Positions 25,123 through 33,329 of a stretch of 57,562 nt of DNA are shown piece by piece. The translations under genes were made by a program, and so were the position numbers. The first letter of the stretch is position 1. Each line of letters begins with the position of its first letter. This stretch comes from Elusimicrobiota bacterium (GTDB lineage Bacteria; Elusimicrobiota; Elusimicrobia; UBA1565; UBA9628), in assembly GCA_016234805.1 (NCBI GenBank), contig JACRNU010000032.1:1-57562 (forward strand), in the 5' to 3' direction. The notes beneath the pieces were generated by a model. The model did not search any database and had not been told where the DNA came from. It saw nothing but the letters and a program-made list of their open reading frames with translations.

Positions 25123-26364
25123 ATGCCTTCCACGGCCCTGCTGGTTCTCGCGACCATGGCCGCCATCAACGCCGCCAAGTACGTGCACCGCCAGGCCCCC
25201 TACGCGCTCCTGCCTTTCATCCAGAAGGACCTCGGCCTGACCGACTTCCAGACCGGGCTGACGGCCACGACCTTCATGACCGCCTACATCGCCGCGGCCC
25301 TGCCCTTGGGCTGGCTCGCTTCCCGCGGCTCGCGCCAGGGCTGGATCGCGGTGCCCTGCGCCCTCTGGAGCCTGGCCGTGGCCGGCACGGGGTGGTGCGC
25401 CGGACTGTGGGGACTGCTCGCGGCACGAGCCGCGACCGGAGCCGCGCAAGCGGGCTTCGGCTCGGCCGCGCCGTCTTTCGTCGCGGATCACCATCCGCCC
25501 GAACGCAGGCCGCTCGCGCTGGCCTTCTACAGCGCGGCCATCCCCCTGGGGAGCGCGCTCGGCTATGTCCTGGCAGGCAGGCTCGGCCACGCCTGGGGCT
25601 GGAGGACGGCGCTCGCGGTCCTTGGATTGCCCGGATTGGCTTTCGCGGCCTCGGCGTGGCTGCTGCCTGACGCAAGGGCGTCAGGTCCCCGGAGCGCGGC
25701 CGTTCTCCTTGCGCGGAGGGGGCCGGAGGCGCCGGACGCAGCCGGCGCGGCGACCTACAAGGCCCTCATGAGGATCCCGAGCTACGCTGCGTGCACCTTT
25801 GCCATGGCCCTGACGACCTTCGCCCTGGGAGGCTTCGCGGTCTGGATGCCTACCTTCTTCGTGCGCTTCAGGGGCTTCGGGATCTCAGGCGCCTCGGACC
25901 TCTTCGGAGGGGTCACCGCTGGAGCGGGGCTGCTCGGGATCGTGCTCGGGGGCTGGCTGTCCGGCAGGCTTTCCAGGGGGTCGGGGAGATGGCTGTTCCT
26001 GGTCTCAGGCTGGGGCATGCTGGCAGGACTGCCCCTGGGCATGGGGGCCCTCCTGGCTCCGGACCCGCGCGTCGGAACAGCCCTCCTTTTCGCGGCCCAG
26101 ACCCTCGTCTTCCTCTATATGGGGCCGCTCAACGCGGTCGTGGCCTCGGTCGCGGAAGAGAGCCTCAGGCCCCTGGCTTTCGCCGCCAACATCTTCATCG
26201 TCCATGCCTTCGGCGACGCGATGTCTCCAGCCATCATCGGGGCGGTTTCCGACGCCTGGGGCTTGAGGGCCGCCCTCCTGCTGGCCTTGGTCCTTCTTGC
26301 GCCCGCAGCGGGACTCTGCTTCTGGGGGGCTCGGCATTATGAGCACGCCACGCAGAAAGCCTGA
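25123..26364 (+). CDS. Major facilitator superfamily transporter
   Basis: The 413-residue product has about twelve hydrophobic helices and the MFS loop 2-3 motif (LPLGWLASRGSRQGW). FVADHHPPERRPLALAFYS also fits the superfamily, and overall it looks closest to the anion:cation symporter or hexuronate-type carriers. Substrate cannot be inferred. The central cytoplasmic loop (about residues 181-200) contains the product of a composite palindromic element at 25666-25722. Its 3' end overlaps the next gene by 26 nt. Confidence 0.8.
   Translation: MPSTALLVLATMAAINAAKYVHRQAPYALLPFIQKDLGLTDFQTGLTATTFMTAYIAAALPLGWLASRGSRQGWIAVPCALWSLAVAGTGWCAGLWGLLAARAATGAAQAGFGSAAPSFVADHHPPERRPLALAFYSAAIPLGSALGYVLAGRLGHAWGWRTALAVLGLPGLAFAASAWLLPDARASGPRSAAVLLARRGPEAPDAAGAATYKALMRIPSYAACTFAMALTTFALGGFAVWMPTFFVRFRGFGISGASDLFGGVTAGAGLLGIVLGGWLSGRLSRGSGRWLFLVSGWGMLAGLPLGMGALLAPDPRVGTALLFAAQTLVFLYMGPLNAVVASVAEESLRPLAFAANIFIVHAFGDAMSPAIIGAVSDAWGLRAALLLALVLLAPAAGLCFWGARHYEHATQKA
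25666..25722. repeat. Composite two-hairpin palindromic element inside the MFS gene (E)
   Basis: Hairpin 1 is CCTGACGC-AAGG-GCGTCAGG (25666-25685). Hairpin 2 runs to 25722, and CCCC-GGA-GCGC can pair with GCGC-GGA-GGGG. Compared with the coaB copies (GGCG/CGCC) both arms have changed together. The host reading frame stays open, and this copy is in the opposite orientation relative to its gene from the recO, priA and coaB copies. Confidence 0.65.
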
Positions 26365-27130
26365 GCCGGCCCCCGCAGGCCCGGTCGGACTGGGCTGGCT
26401 CGTCCTCTTCGACCCCCGGGCCGCGGCCCGGGAGTGCGGCCGGGCCGAAAGCCTGGCGTCGAGCCTGTGGATCTACGCCGCGTTCCTGGTTGCCTTCGCA
26501 GTGTTCACCGGACTCAAGCCGCCGGGCTTTCCCGGGGGAGGCTCCATGCCCTTCACGACGGAGGGGAGCGGCCATCTGGCGCAGGCGGCCTTCTGGAACC
26601 TGCCTATGGAAGCTGTCTGGATCGTCTTCCTCATGGGGCTGGTCCGGTTCTTCCGTTCCGGGACCCTCGCGGTGCGCCTGGCCATCGGCGTCGCATGGGC
26701 CGCGTGGTCTCTGATCCTGGTGGTCCTCTACCTCCAGGTCCACAGCATGGGGAAGGCCGCGTTCCTGGCCGGGACCGCGGTCTGGCTCGGCCTGTTCTAT
26801 CCCTGCCTCCGAGGAGTCCCGGCCTCTGAGTGGCGCCAGGTCACGGGCTTCATGCTGGCGCTCAACGCGGTCTTCCTCCCGCTCGCCGCTCCCCTGACGG
26901 TCTCAGCAATGCTCCGGCATGAGAACGCCTTCATCGCGGGCCAGGTCGTCATGGGCCTGTGGCTGCTCTGGTCCGGCGCCTCGGGACTGCGGGAGCTGAC
27001 GGGCTTGAGGCTACCCCGCGCCTTCATGGCCATCCTGCTCTCCGTCGTCTTCCAAGCCGCCCTGGTCCTTTCTCTCTACGCCGCGGGGATCGTTCCCCGC
27101 GAGATCCTCATGGTCATGCTCTTCGGATGA
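26339..27130 (+). CDS. Yip1-like multi-spanning membrane protein
   Basis: The 263-residue product has five or six membrane segments ([22 protein letters not shown]-type loops, [17 protein letters not shown]) after the motif [13 protein letters not shown], which resembles the start of Yip1-domain proteins. These are poorly characterised in bacteria. ATG 26339 gives a basic Pro-rich N terminus; the start lies inside the MFS gene. The TGA overlaps the mnmG ATG (ATGA). Confidence 0.5.
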   Translation: MSTPRRKPEPAPAGPVGLGWLVLFDPRAAARECGRAESLASSLWIYAAFLVAFAVFTGLKPPGFPGGGSMPFTTEGSGHLAQAAFWNLPMEAVWIVFLMGLVRFFRSGTLAVRLAIGVAWAAWSLILVVLYLQVHSMGKAAFLAGTAVWLGLFYPCLRGVPASEWRQVTGFMLALNAVFLPLAAPLTVSAMLRHENAFIAGQVVMGLWLLWSGASGLRELTGLRLPRAFMAILLSVVFQAALVLSLYAAGIVPREILMVMLFG

Positions 27131-28881
27131 TCTCCCATCCCGATCGCCGCGACCTCATCGTCATCGGAGGCGGGCACGCCGGCGCCGAGGCCGCCCTGGC
27201 CGCCTCCCGCATGGGAGTCCGGACCCTGCTGCTGGCCATGAACCTCGACGCGATCGGCCAGATGTCCTGCAACCCCTCCATCGGAGGCATCGCCAAGGGC
27301 CAGCTCGTCCGCGAGATCGACGCCCTCGGGGGGGAGACCGCCCGGAACACGGACCGCAGCGGGATCCACTTCCGGACCCTCAACGAGAGCAGGGGGCCCG
27401 CGGTGCGCTCCCCCCGGGCGCAATGCGACAAGAGGCTCTACGCGTCGTCCCTCAAGGCCGTGCTCGAGCGCCAGGAGAACCTCGAGCTGATGCAGGACGA
27501 GGCCGTGGGCCTGTGGGTCGAAGGCAGCCGGCTCGCGGGCGTCCTGACCCGGCGCGCAGCGGCCTTGCGGAGCCGGGCCGTCGTGGTCTCCGCGGGCACC
27601 TTCCTCAACGGCCTCCTGCACTTCGGCCTAGACTCCTCTCCCGGAGGCCGCGCGGGCGACGCCGCCGCGGGCGCGCTCACGGCCAGCTTGGCCGAACTGG
27701 GCTTGACCGCCGGCCGGATGAAGACGGGCACGCCCATGCGGCTCGACGCCCGGTCCGTGGATCTCTCCGTCATGGAGGCCCAGCCCTCGGACGATCCTCC
27801 GAAGCCGTTCTCGCACTTCACCACGAAGGTCCGCGGCCGGCTGCTGCCGTGCAGCATCACCTACACCAACGAGCTGACCCATCGGATCATCCGGGACAAC
27901 CTCGACCGCTCGCCCCTCTACTCCGGCAAGATCAAGTCCATCGGGCCGAGGTACTGCCCATCGATCGAGGACAAGGTGATGAAGTTCCCGGAGAAGACCC
28001 GCCACCAGCTCTTTCTCGAGCCCGAAGGCCTCGGGACCGGCGAACTCTACGTCAACGGGCTCTCCACGAGCCTGCCCCTGGACGTCCAGGTCGAGCTGGT
28101 CCGTTCCGTCCGGGGCCTGGAGCGCGCCCGCCTGACCCGGCCCGGCTACGCGGTGGAGTACGACTACTTCCCGCCGACCCAGCTCAGGCCTACCCTTGAG
28201 GCGAAGGGGGTCGACGGCCTCTACCTCGCGGGCCAGGTCAACGGCACCACGGGCTACGAGGAAGCCGCTGCCCAAGGGCTCATCGCCGGGATCAACGCCG
28301 CCCTGCGGCTGCGCGGGGAGGAACCCCTCGTCCTCGGCCGGGACCAGGCGTACATCGGCGTGCTGGCCGACGACCTGGTGACGAAGGGAGTCGACGAGCC
28401 CTACCGCATGTTCACGGCCCGGGCCGAGTTCAGGATGAGCCTGCGGGCGGACAACGCGGACCTCAGGCTCATGGACCTCGGCCGCGGGCTCGGGCTGGTT
28501 TCCGTCTTCCACCATGAGCGCTTCTGCCGCTACCGGGAACTCGTTTCGGGCGGCTCCCGGCGCTGGTCGGATGACGACCTTCGTCCCTGGAGCAACGCCC
28601 TGGCGGAAGGACAGCGCCGCGTCCGGGCCTCCTACGCGGGCTACATCGCCCGAGAGACGCGCGCCGCGGAAAAGCTGCGCTCCTGGGATGGCGTGCCCCT
28701 GCCGGCGGGCATGGACTGGGCGTCCATCCCCTCGCTGCCGGCCGAGTCGCGGCAGAAGCTCGACCGGGTGCGCCCCGCGACCCTCGGGCAGGCATCCCGC
28801 ATCCCCGGGGTGACCCCGGCGGACGTGCAGATCCTCTGGATCCAAGCCGAGCGTCTGCGGCGCGTCAAGGAGTCCTCGTGA
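27127..28881 (+). CDS. mnmG: tRNA uridine 5-carboxymethylaminomethyl modification enzyme MnmG
   Basis: This FAD-dependent partner of MnmE modifies U34 of tRNAs. The 584-residue product opens with the dinucleotide-binding motif [20 protein letters not shown] and has [56 protein letters not shown] and [20 protein letters not shown], all diagnostic. It is slightly shorter than the usual 620 residues. It overlaps rsmG by four bases (GTGA), as in many genomes. Confidence 0.96.
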   Translation: MISHPDRRDLIVIGGGHAGAEAALAASRMGVRTLLLAMNLDAIGQMSCNPSIGGIAKGQLVREIDALGGETARNTDRSGIHFRTLNESRGPAVRSPRAQCDKRLYASSLKAVLERQENLELMQDEAVGLWVEGSRLAGVLTRRAAALRSRAVVVSAGTFLNGLLHFGLDSSPGGRAGDAAAGALTASLAELGLTAGRMKTGTPMRLDARSVDLSVMEAQPSDDPPKPFSHFTTKVRGRLLPCSITYTNELTHRIIRDNLDRSPLYSGKIKSIGPRYCPSIEDKVMKFPEKTRHQLFLEPEGLGTGELYVNGLSTSLPLDVQVELVRSVRGLERARLTRPGYAVEYDYFPPTQLRPTLEAKGVDGLYLAGQVNGTTGYEEAAAQGLIAGINAALRLRGEEPLVLGRDQAYIGVLADDLVTKGVDEPYRMFTARAEFRMSLRADNADLRLMDLGRGLGLVSVFHHERFCRYRELVSGGSRRWSDDDLRPWSNALAEGQRRVRASYAGYIARETRAAEKLRSWDGVPLPAGMDWASIPSLPAESRQKLDRVRPATLGQASRIPGVTPADVQILWIQAERLRRVKESS

Positions 28882-29555
28882 CCCCGGACCCCTTCGCGGA
28901 GCTCCGTCAGGCCGCCTCATCATGGGGGCTCCGCCTTGACGACGGCCAGGTCGACCAGCTGCGCCGCTACGGCAGGGCTGTCCTTGTTTTCAACCGCAAG
29001 GCCAACCTCACGGCGGCCGAAGACGAGGAGACCGTGGCCCTGCGCCACATCGCGGACGGCCTGGCCTGCGTCCCGGTCCTCAAAGGACTCTCCGGAGACC
29101 CTGCGCCCGCGGTCCTCGATGTCGGATCCGGCGCGGGCTTCATAGGCCTCGCCGTCAAGGTCGCGTGGCCCGAGGCGCGGGTGACGCTCATGGAGCCCCG
29201 GTTGAAAAGGTACGGGTTCCTGAGCGCGACCGCGGCTTTGCTGCGGCTCTCGGACATCGGTCTGCTGCGCAGGCGCGCGGAGGACCGGCGCGAAGGCAGG
29301 GATGACCGATACGATTTCGTCGTGGCCAGGGCCCTGGCCCCTCTCGAGGAGGCCCTGGCCGTTTCCCTGCCCTGGGCGAAGGAAGGGGGACACGTCGTGG
29401 TCTACCAATCCATCCCTCCCGACCCAGGCTCTTCGGCGCTGGCCGCGGCCCTGTCGTCTTCGGGCGCGGGCTGGGGGGGCGCCCGTCCCTACCGCCTGCC
29501 GCGAGAGAGCGGCGACCGATTTCTGGCGCTCTTCTCCAAGAAGGGAGACCATTAA
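28878..29555 (+). CDS. rsmG: 16S rRNA (guanine527-N7)-methyltransferase RsmG
   Basis: The 225-residue product is a Rossmann-fold methyltransferase. Visible family features are [34 protein letters not shown] (SAM-binding loop) and [16 protein letters not shown] 28878 overlaps the mnmG stop by four bases. It ends this conserved string. Confidence 0.93.
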   Translation: MTPDPFAELRQAASSWGLRLDDGQVDQLRRYGRAVLVFNRKANLTAAEDEETVALRHIADGLACVPVLKGLSGDPAPAVLDVGSGAGFIGLAVKVAWPEARVTLMEPRLKRYGFLSATAALLRLSDIGLLRRRAEDRREGRDDRYDFVVARALAPLEEALAVSLPWAKEGGHVVVYQSIPPDPGSSALAAALSSSGAGWGGARPYRLPRESGDRFLALFSKKGDH

Positions 29556-29567
29556 GGAGGAACCCTC

Positions 29568-30086
29568 ATGCAGATGCTCAACTACTACTTCTCGCCGTTC
29601 GCCCTCTTCCTCGTCCTTTCCGCCCTGTACTTCCGCGGATCGGACACTCCCGGACACCTGCCGCCGGAGGTCAAGCACTCGCTCTGGATCCTGGCCGTCT
29701 CCGCGGCCGTCAACTGGTGGCTGTCCGCCAACACCTACAGGTTCGTGGGCTGGACCCGCTTCATGCGCGCGCTCCAGGTGTGGATGAACTTCGTCTGGAC
29801 GGTGCCCCTCTTCTATCTGCTCCACACCTTCTGGGGCCCGATGTGGCTGCTGTTCGTCATGGCCCCGGTCACGGCGGCCCTCACCATGCGGTGGTGGACG
29901 ACCCTGCTCACCGCCCTGGTCTCCTCCGGGACCATGATGGGCATCTACGTCTTCCGGGGACTTTCCCCCGAGATGCCGGAAGCATTCGGGATGGCGCTCG
30001 TCCACGCGACCTTCATCGTCGTGGTCGCGATGTTCGTGCACTCCCTGGCCCAGACCGCCATGAGGCTGGTCGCGACGAAGCATTGA
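29568..30086 (+). CDS. Five-helix membrane protein, function unknown
   Basis: The 172-residue product has about five hydrophobic segments (FSPFALFLVLSALYF, LWILAVSAAVNWWLS, MNFVWTVPLFYLLHTF, WLLFVMAPVTAALTM, FIVVVAMFVHSLAQ). No family is recognised. A strong AAGGAGG lies about 8 nt before the ATG, one of the best Shine-Dalgarno sequences in the window. It is followed by an inverted repeat and a peptidase gene. Confidence 0.55.
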   Translation: MQMLNYYFSPFALFLVLSALYFRGSDTPGHLPPEVKHSLWILAVSAAVNWWLSANTYRFVGWTRFMRALQVWMNFVWTVPLFYLLHTFWGPMWLLFVMAPVTAALTMRWWTTLLTALVSSGTMMGIYVFRGLSPEMPEAFGMALVHATFIVVVAMFVHSLAQTAMRLVATKH

Positions 30087-30101
30087 TGAGGCCCCATGTG
30101 C

Positions 30102-30155
30102 TGGTGCCAGGCATCAACCTCAGGATAATGAAAGTTGGTCTGATGCCAGGCACCA
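30102..30155. repeat. Perfect 15-bp inverted repeat with GGTGCCAGGC arms
   Basis: TGGTGCCAGGCATCA (30102-30116) and TGATGCCAGGCACCA (30141-30155) are exact reverse complements around a 24-nt spacer. The right arm runs into ATATAAG, a possible -10 box for the peptidase gene. The core GGTGCC(A/T)GGC is shared with the inverted repeat at 7856-7906. Confidence 0.8.
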
Positions 30156-30174
30156 TATAAGGCAGACCAATAAC

Positions 30175-31233
30175 GTGGACATACTGCTCAAGCTCCGAGT
30201 CCTGATCTGGGTGGTGATCATCAGCCTCTGGGGCATCATGGTCTACCAGTACCTCGGCGAGGAAGAAGCCCCCTCGCGGCCGGGCATGGCGCATGTCCCC
30301 AACCCGTACAAGGCTCTGCCCCAATCCCCGACGATCATGCCCGAATCCGCCCAACTCATGCCGGACGCGGCGCCGGTCCTGCCTGAGGCCATGGTTTTCC
30401 TGCCCAGACCCGACGCGCCGGTGCCGGTCCTGCCCGGGACCGAGATTCCCGTGACCCTGCCTCCCCCCAAGCCGCGCCCCCAGCCGGAGCAAGTGACGCC
30501 GGTTCCCGACCTCCCGGCGCCCGCGGGGTACTCCAAGACGGAGACACGTCACTTCACGATCTTCGTCGAGGGACCGAGGGTGTCCGATGAAACCGTGTCC
30601 CTGCTCGAGAATCTGCACGGCAACCTCATGCTCGACATGGCCTCCTTCTCGCCATGGGCCAACGATGAGCGGGTCACCATCTATCTCTTCAAGCATCAGG
30701 AGACTTACCGCCGGGAGACCGGCCGCCCCGTCTGGTCCGGGGGCGCCACCTCCATCCGCAAGCGCAAGATCTACCTCTACGAGAGCGCCGAGCTCCCGGG
30801 CATCCTCGCCCACGAGCTTTGCCACATCTATTACGACAGCTTCTTCCTCGGCGGCAAGAACAATCCTTTGTGGCTCAGCGAAGGGATGTCCACCCTCGTC
30901 CAGGTCGAGCGCGGCCTCGCCGCTCCCGTTTGGCTGCACGAGAACCTCGCCGTCCTCAAGGAGGGCGGCGGCTACGCGCTGGCCGACCTCATGCGCGTCA
31001 GCGCCACCTCGGGCGCGCAGGACGCGAAGGTCCGCCTCTGGTACGCGCAGTCCTACAGCCTCGTGCGATTCCTCCTCCACACCCGCCAGCGCTCGGCCTT
31101 CTACCACTTCTCCCGTCATCTGCGCGACGGCAAGCCCGTGCCCGAGGCCCTCTACCGCGCCTACGGGGCGCCCTACACCAGCGTCACCGCCCTCGAGCAC
31201 GCGTGGCGCTACGACCTCCAGTCGAGCCGGTGA
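30175..31233 (+). CDS. Membrane-anchored gluzincin-like metallopeptidase (peptidase MA-like)
   Basis: The 352-residue product has an uncleaved-looking anchor (LRVLIWVVIISLWGIMVYQYL) and a Pro-rich stalk (35-115). The catalytic domain follows, with HELCHIYYDSFF as the HExxH zinc motif and NPLWLSEGMSTL supplying the third ligand Glu. It probably acts on the outer face of the inner membrane; the substrate is unknown. GTG 30175 is chosen because the anchor follows at once. No Shine-Dalgarno is visible, and a possible -10 (TATAAG, 30156-30161) would make a leader of about seven bases. Confidence 0.7.
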   Translation: MDILLKLRVLIWVVIISLWGIMVYQYLGEEEAPSRPGMAHVPNPYKALPQSPTIMPESAQLMPDAAPVLPEAMVFLPRPDAPVPVLPGTEIPVTLPPPKPRPQPEQVTPVPDLPAPAGYSKTETRHFTIFVEGPRVSDETVSLLENLHGNLMLDMASFSPWANDERVTIYLFKHQETYRRETGRPVWSGGATSIRKRKIYLYESAELPGILAHELCHIYYDSFFLGGKNNPLWLSEGMSTLVQVERGLAAPVWLHENLAVLKEGGGYALADLMRVSATSGAQDAKVRLWYAQSYSLVRFLLHTRQRSAFYHFSRHLRDGKPVPEALYRAYGAPYTSVTALEHAWRYDLQSSR

Positions 31234-31246
31234 GCCGTTCCTATAA

Positions 31247-31283
31247 GTCGCGCGCGGACACGCGCGCTCCTTAAAGGCGCGAC
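31247..31283. repeat. GC-rich inverted repeat between the peptidase gene and the mraZ promoter
   Basis: GTCGCGC (31247-31253) and GCGCGAC (31277-31283) form outer arms, and GCGCG-GACA-CGCGC nests inside. There is no T tract, so a Rho-independent terminator is not supported, but the structure separates two transcription units. Confidence 0.5.
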
Positions 31284-31323
31284 CCGACTCAGACCCCCGC
31301 GGGAAATTGGGACTCACTAGGCC

Positions 31324-31352
31324 TTGACAAATTATTTCCCAACCTCTATACT
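31324..31352 (+). promoter_or_regulatory. Strong sigma70 promoter of the mraZ-headed wall and division cluster
   Basis: TTGACA (31324-31329), exactly 17 nt, TATACT (31347-31352). Transcription should start near 31359, about 56 nt before mraZ and just ahead of the MraZ-binding repeats. Confidence 0.85.
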
Positions 31353-31372
31353 CTAGTCCCGTTGTGAAAGTT

Positions 31373-31407
31373 TGGGAGAAAACGGGAAAGGTTGGGGGGA
31401 ACTGGGG
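31373..31407 (+). promoter_or_regulatory. MraZ operator: four TGGGN-type repeats at 10-bp period
   Basis: TGGGA (31373), CGGGA (31383), TGGGG (31393) and TGGGG (31403) are spaced by exactly five bases. This is the direct-repeat pattern bound by the MraZ ring in other bacteria. The repeats lie in the leader between promoter and mraZ start, so autoregulation is likely. Confidence 0.8.
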
Positions 31408-31414
31408 AACTCTC

Positions 31415-31861
31415 ATGGCACTGCTCATCGGACGATACGAGTACTCGCTCGATCCGACGAACCGCCTGAACGTCCCGCCGAAGTTCCGCGAGGCGCTCCT
31501 CCAGGAGAAGGGGGGGAACTTCTTCCTTTCGAGCGGCCGAGAGGGCTGCCTCTACCTCTTCCTTCCGACGCAGTTCGAAAAGCTCTCGAACGATCTGCAG
31601 AACTTCACGATGAAGGACAAGGAGGTCGAGCGCGCGGCGACGCGGAAGTTCTTCAGCGATACGATGGAAGCGGAACTGGATTCGGCGGGGAGGATCCTCA
31701 TCCCCGAATATCTTAAGAAGCATGCCGGCCTGGACTCGCGCGTGCTGGTGCATGGCGCGGGACACCGGGCTGAGATCTGGGATTGGAGACGATGGAATTC
31801 CTACATGAGATCGAGGGTCGAGCCGGCCTATCGGTCGGTCTCGAAGACCCTGCCGATTTGA
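31415..31861 (+). CDS. mraZ: Transcriptional regulator MraZ
   Basis: The 148-residue product has two AbrB-like DNA-binding halves with the conserved DPTNRLNVPPKFRE and DSAGRILIPEYLKKHA. MraZ represses its own division and wall cluster through TGGGN repeats, which are present just upstream. ATG 31415 is chosen because the family starts at LIGRYEYSLD; a GTG at 31364 would add residues not found in the family. The 3' end overlaps rsmH. Confidence 0.95.
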   Translation: MALLIGRYEYSLDPTNRLNVPPKFREALLQEKGGNFFLSSGREGCLYLFLPTQFEKLSNDLQNFTMKDKEVERAATRKFFSDTMEAELDSAGRILIPEYLKKHAGLDSRVLVHGAGHRAEIWDWRRWNSYMRSRVEPAYRSVSKTLPI

Positions 31862-32757
31862 GCGCGCAGCCCCGGCACATCCCGGTATTGCTCGCTGAGG
31901 TCCTGGAGTATCTGGTCCAGGACCCGGCCGGGCTCTACCTCGACGCCACGCTCGGCCTCGGCGGCCACGCCGAAGGCATCCTGGCGAAGCTCTCGCCCCA
32001 AGGCAGCCTCCTCGGTCTCGACGTGGACCCCGAAGCCCTTCATGAAGCCCGCCTCCGGCTCACCCCCTTCGCCGGCCGCTTACGGACCGTGCGGACCAAC
32101 TTCCGGTCCCTGGGACAGGCCCTCGAGTCGGAGCGCTTCTTCCCTCTCTCCGGGGCCCTCTTCGACCTGGGCGTCTCATCGCTTCACTTCGACAAGGCCG
32201 AGCGGGGCTTCAGCTTCCAGCTTTCGGGCCCGCTCGACATGCGCCTCTCGCCGGACAGCCCGCTGACGGCCGAAGCCATCGTGAACCGCTGGCCCCTCGA
32301 ACAGCTCTCCATGCTGATCAAGGAGTTCGGCGAGGAGCCCCTTGCCGGCCGCATCGCCCGGGCCATCGTGCGCCGCCGGACCGAACGCCCCTTCGAGACC
32401 ACGACGGAGCTCGCCGCGGTCATCGAAAAGTCCGTGCCGCGCACAGGCATCCATCCGGCCACGCGGACCTTCATGGCCCTGCGCATCGCGGTCAACGCCG
32501 AGCTCGAGAACCTGACCCGCGGACTCGAGACCGTCCTTCCTTATGTCAAGGCAGGCGGAAGGGTCGGAGTCATCAGCTTTCATTCGTTGGAGGACAGGAT
32601 CGTCAAGAACGTCTTCTCCTCCTTCGTCACCCAGGGCTGGTGTCGGTGGACGGGGCTCGGGGGTCGGAGGCCTTTCACCCCGTCGCGCTCCGAAGTGGAG
32701 GCCAACCCCCGCTCGCGCAGCGCCAAATTGCGGATCGTCGAAAAGACGGGCCCATGA
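31858..32757 (+). CDS. rsmH: 16S rRNA (cytosine1402-N4)-methyltransferase RsmH
   Basis: The product contains PRHIPVLLAEVLEYL, YLDATLGLGGHAEGIL (SAM site), FDLGVSSLHFDKAERGFSFQ and GGRVGVISFHSLEDRIVK, all typical of RsmH (MraW). The conserved part begins a few residues after TTG 31858, which forms a TTGA overlap with the mraZ stop and gives a 299-residue protein. ATGs at 31783 and 31792 lie deep inside mraZ and would add non-conserved residues. The same TTGA arrangement is seen at murG and mltG. Confidence 0.9.
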   Translation: MSAQPRHIPVLLAEVLEYLVQDPAGLYLDATLGLGGHAEGILAKLSPQGSLLGLDVDPEALHEARLRLTPFAGRLRTVRTNFRSLGQALESERFFPLSGALFDLGVSSLHFDKAERGFSFQLSGPLDMRLSPDSPLTAEAIVNRWPLEQLSMLIKEFGEEPLAGRIARAIVRRRTERPFETTTELAAVIEKSVPRTGIHPATRTFMALRIAVNAELENLTRGLETVLPYVKAGGRVGVISFHSLEDRIVKNVFSSFVTQGWCRWTGLGGRRPFTPSRSEVEANPRSRSAKLRIVEKTGP

Positions 32758-32822
32758 AGACAGCCATGACCGAGCTTAAGCGAGGAAATGGTCGCATCCA
32801 TCGCCGTGGGAGGCGACCATGA
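32754..32822 (+). repeat. Coupled mini-ORF repeat, copy 2
   Basis: ATG 32754 overlaps the rsmH stop (ATGA) and opens a 22-codon frame whose last 18 codons (from 32766) read MTELKRGNGRIHRRGRRP. It ends in another ATGA overlap at 32819. The 57 bases from 32766 differ from copy 1 at 15086 in four positions, all of which change the amino acid. Arms ATGGTCGC and GCGACCAT are conserved. Confidence 0.65.
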
Positions 32823-32851
32823 CGGAATCTCTTGAGGGAGGGACCGAATGA
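32819..32851 (+). CDS. Ten-codon linking mini-ORF
   Basis: The frame MTESLEGGTE starts inside the stop of the preceding mini-ORF and stops inside the start of the next gene (both ATGA). It contains GAGGGAGGGA, which serves as ribosome binding site for 32848. Whether it is translated is unknown; it may only carry ribosomes across the gap. Confidence 0.3.
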   Translation: MTESLEGGTE

Positions 32852-33030
32852 AAGCTCACGCGGTGATCAACGGCTCGAGCGCGGGGTTGACGGCGTTGTT
32901 CCACCTGGAGAACACGGTGGGCATGCTCAGCAGCAGGCAGAGGACCATCCATCTGGTCCCGATCTCGTCCGACACGACCGCGGGGTACGTGTGGCGGCGG
33001 GTGTTCCTCAGGGCGCGGAACGCGCTCTAA
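32848..33030 (+). CDS. 60-residue protein of unknown function in the division cluster
   Basis: The product is MKAHAVINGSSAGLTALFHL and 40 more residues, with a basic C-terminal half (YVWRRVFLRARNAL). No membrane segment and no family is recognised. GGGAGGGA lies 4 to 8 nt upstream of the ATG, which overlaps the previous mini-ORF stop. It occupies the place between rsmH and ftsL where some genomes have no gene at all. Confidence 0.45.
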   Translation: MKAHAVINGSSAGLTALFHLENTVGMLSSRQRTIHLVPISSDTTAGYVWRRVFLRARNAL

Positions 33031-33056
33031 GAGCAAGGACAGGAGGAACGACGAAC

Positions 33057-33329
33057 ATGAATCTAGCGAGCGCCTTCTCGGCGGGGCGCTCGCATCTTTG
33101 GCGGGCGCCCTCTCGGCGGGGCGCCCGCACCTTTAGCGGGCACCTTCTCGGCGGGGTGCCCGCACCTTTGGCGGGTGCCCTCTCGGCGGGGCATCCGCAC
33201 CTTTGGCGGGCGCCTTCTCGGCGGGGCGCCCGCACCTTTAGCGGGCACCTTCTCGGCGGGGTGCCCGCACCTTTGGCGGATGCCCTCTCGGCGGGGCATC
33301 CGCACCTTTTCAGGCGGTCCTATCCATGA
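33057..33329 (+). CDS. Possible repeat-encoded small ORF coupled to ftsL
   Basis: AGGAGG lies about 10 nt before ATG 33057, and the 90-codon frame ends in an ATGA overlap with ftsL at 33326. Nearly all of it is the 35-bp array, so the product is low-complexity (HLWRAPSRRGARTFSG-type units). Array length (245 bp) is 81 codons plus two bases. Without it, ATG 33057 would be in frame with ftsL eight codons upstream, so this may be the old ftsL start split off by repeat growth. Confidence 0.35.
   Translation: MNLASAFSAGRSHLWRAPSRRGARTFSGHLLGGVPAPLAGALSAGHPHLWRAPSRRGARTFSGHLLGGVPAPLADALSAGHPHLFRRSYP
33066..33319. repeat. Seven-unit 35-bp tandem array of covarying hairpins
   Basis: Units start at 33075, 33110, 33145, 33180, 33215, 33250 and 33285. 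Each junction forms a hairpin with 9-bp arms around YTCTCGGCGG, separated by ACCTTTR-type linkers. Arm pairs are GCGAGCGCC/GGCGCTCGC, GCGGGCGCC/GGCGCCCGC (twice), GCGGGCACC/GGTGCCCGC (twice), GCGGATGCC/GGCATCCGC and one pair with a single G-T. Units 2-4 and 5-7 also form a 105-bp higher-order repeat. There are no unique spacers, so this is not CRISPR. Confidence 0.9.

Noticed and set aside
31247..31283. GC-rich inverted repeat as Rho-independent terminator
   Set aside because: The stem is convincing but no T tract follows on either strand.
31364..31414. GTG 31364 as mraZ start
   Set aside because: It would translate the MraZ operator repeats and add residues not present in the family; ATG 31415 fits the conserved N terminus.
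33066..33319. 35-bp periodic array considered as CRISPR
   Set aside because: The whole 35-bp period is repeated with small changes and there are no unique spacers and no cas genes in the window.
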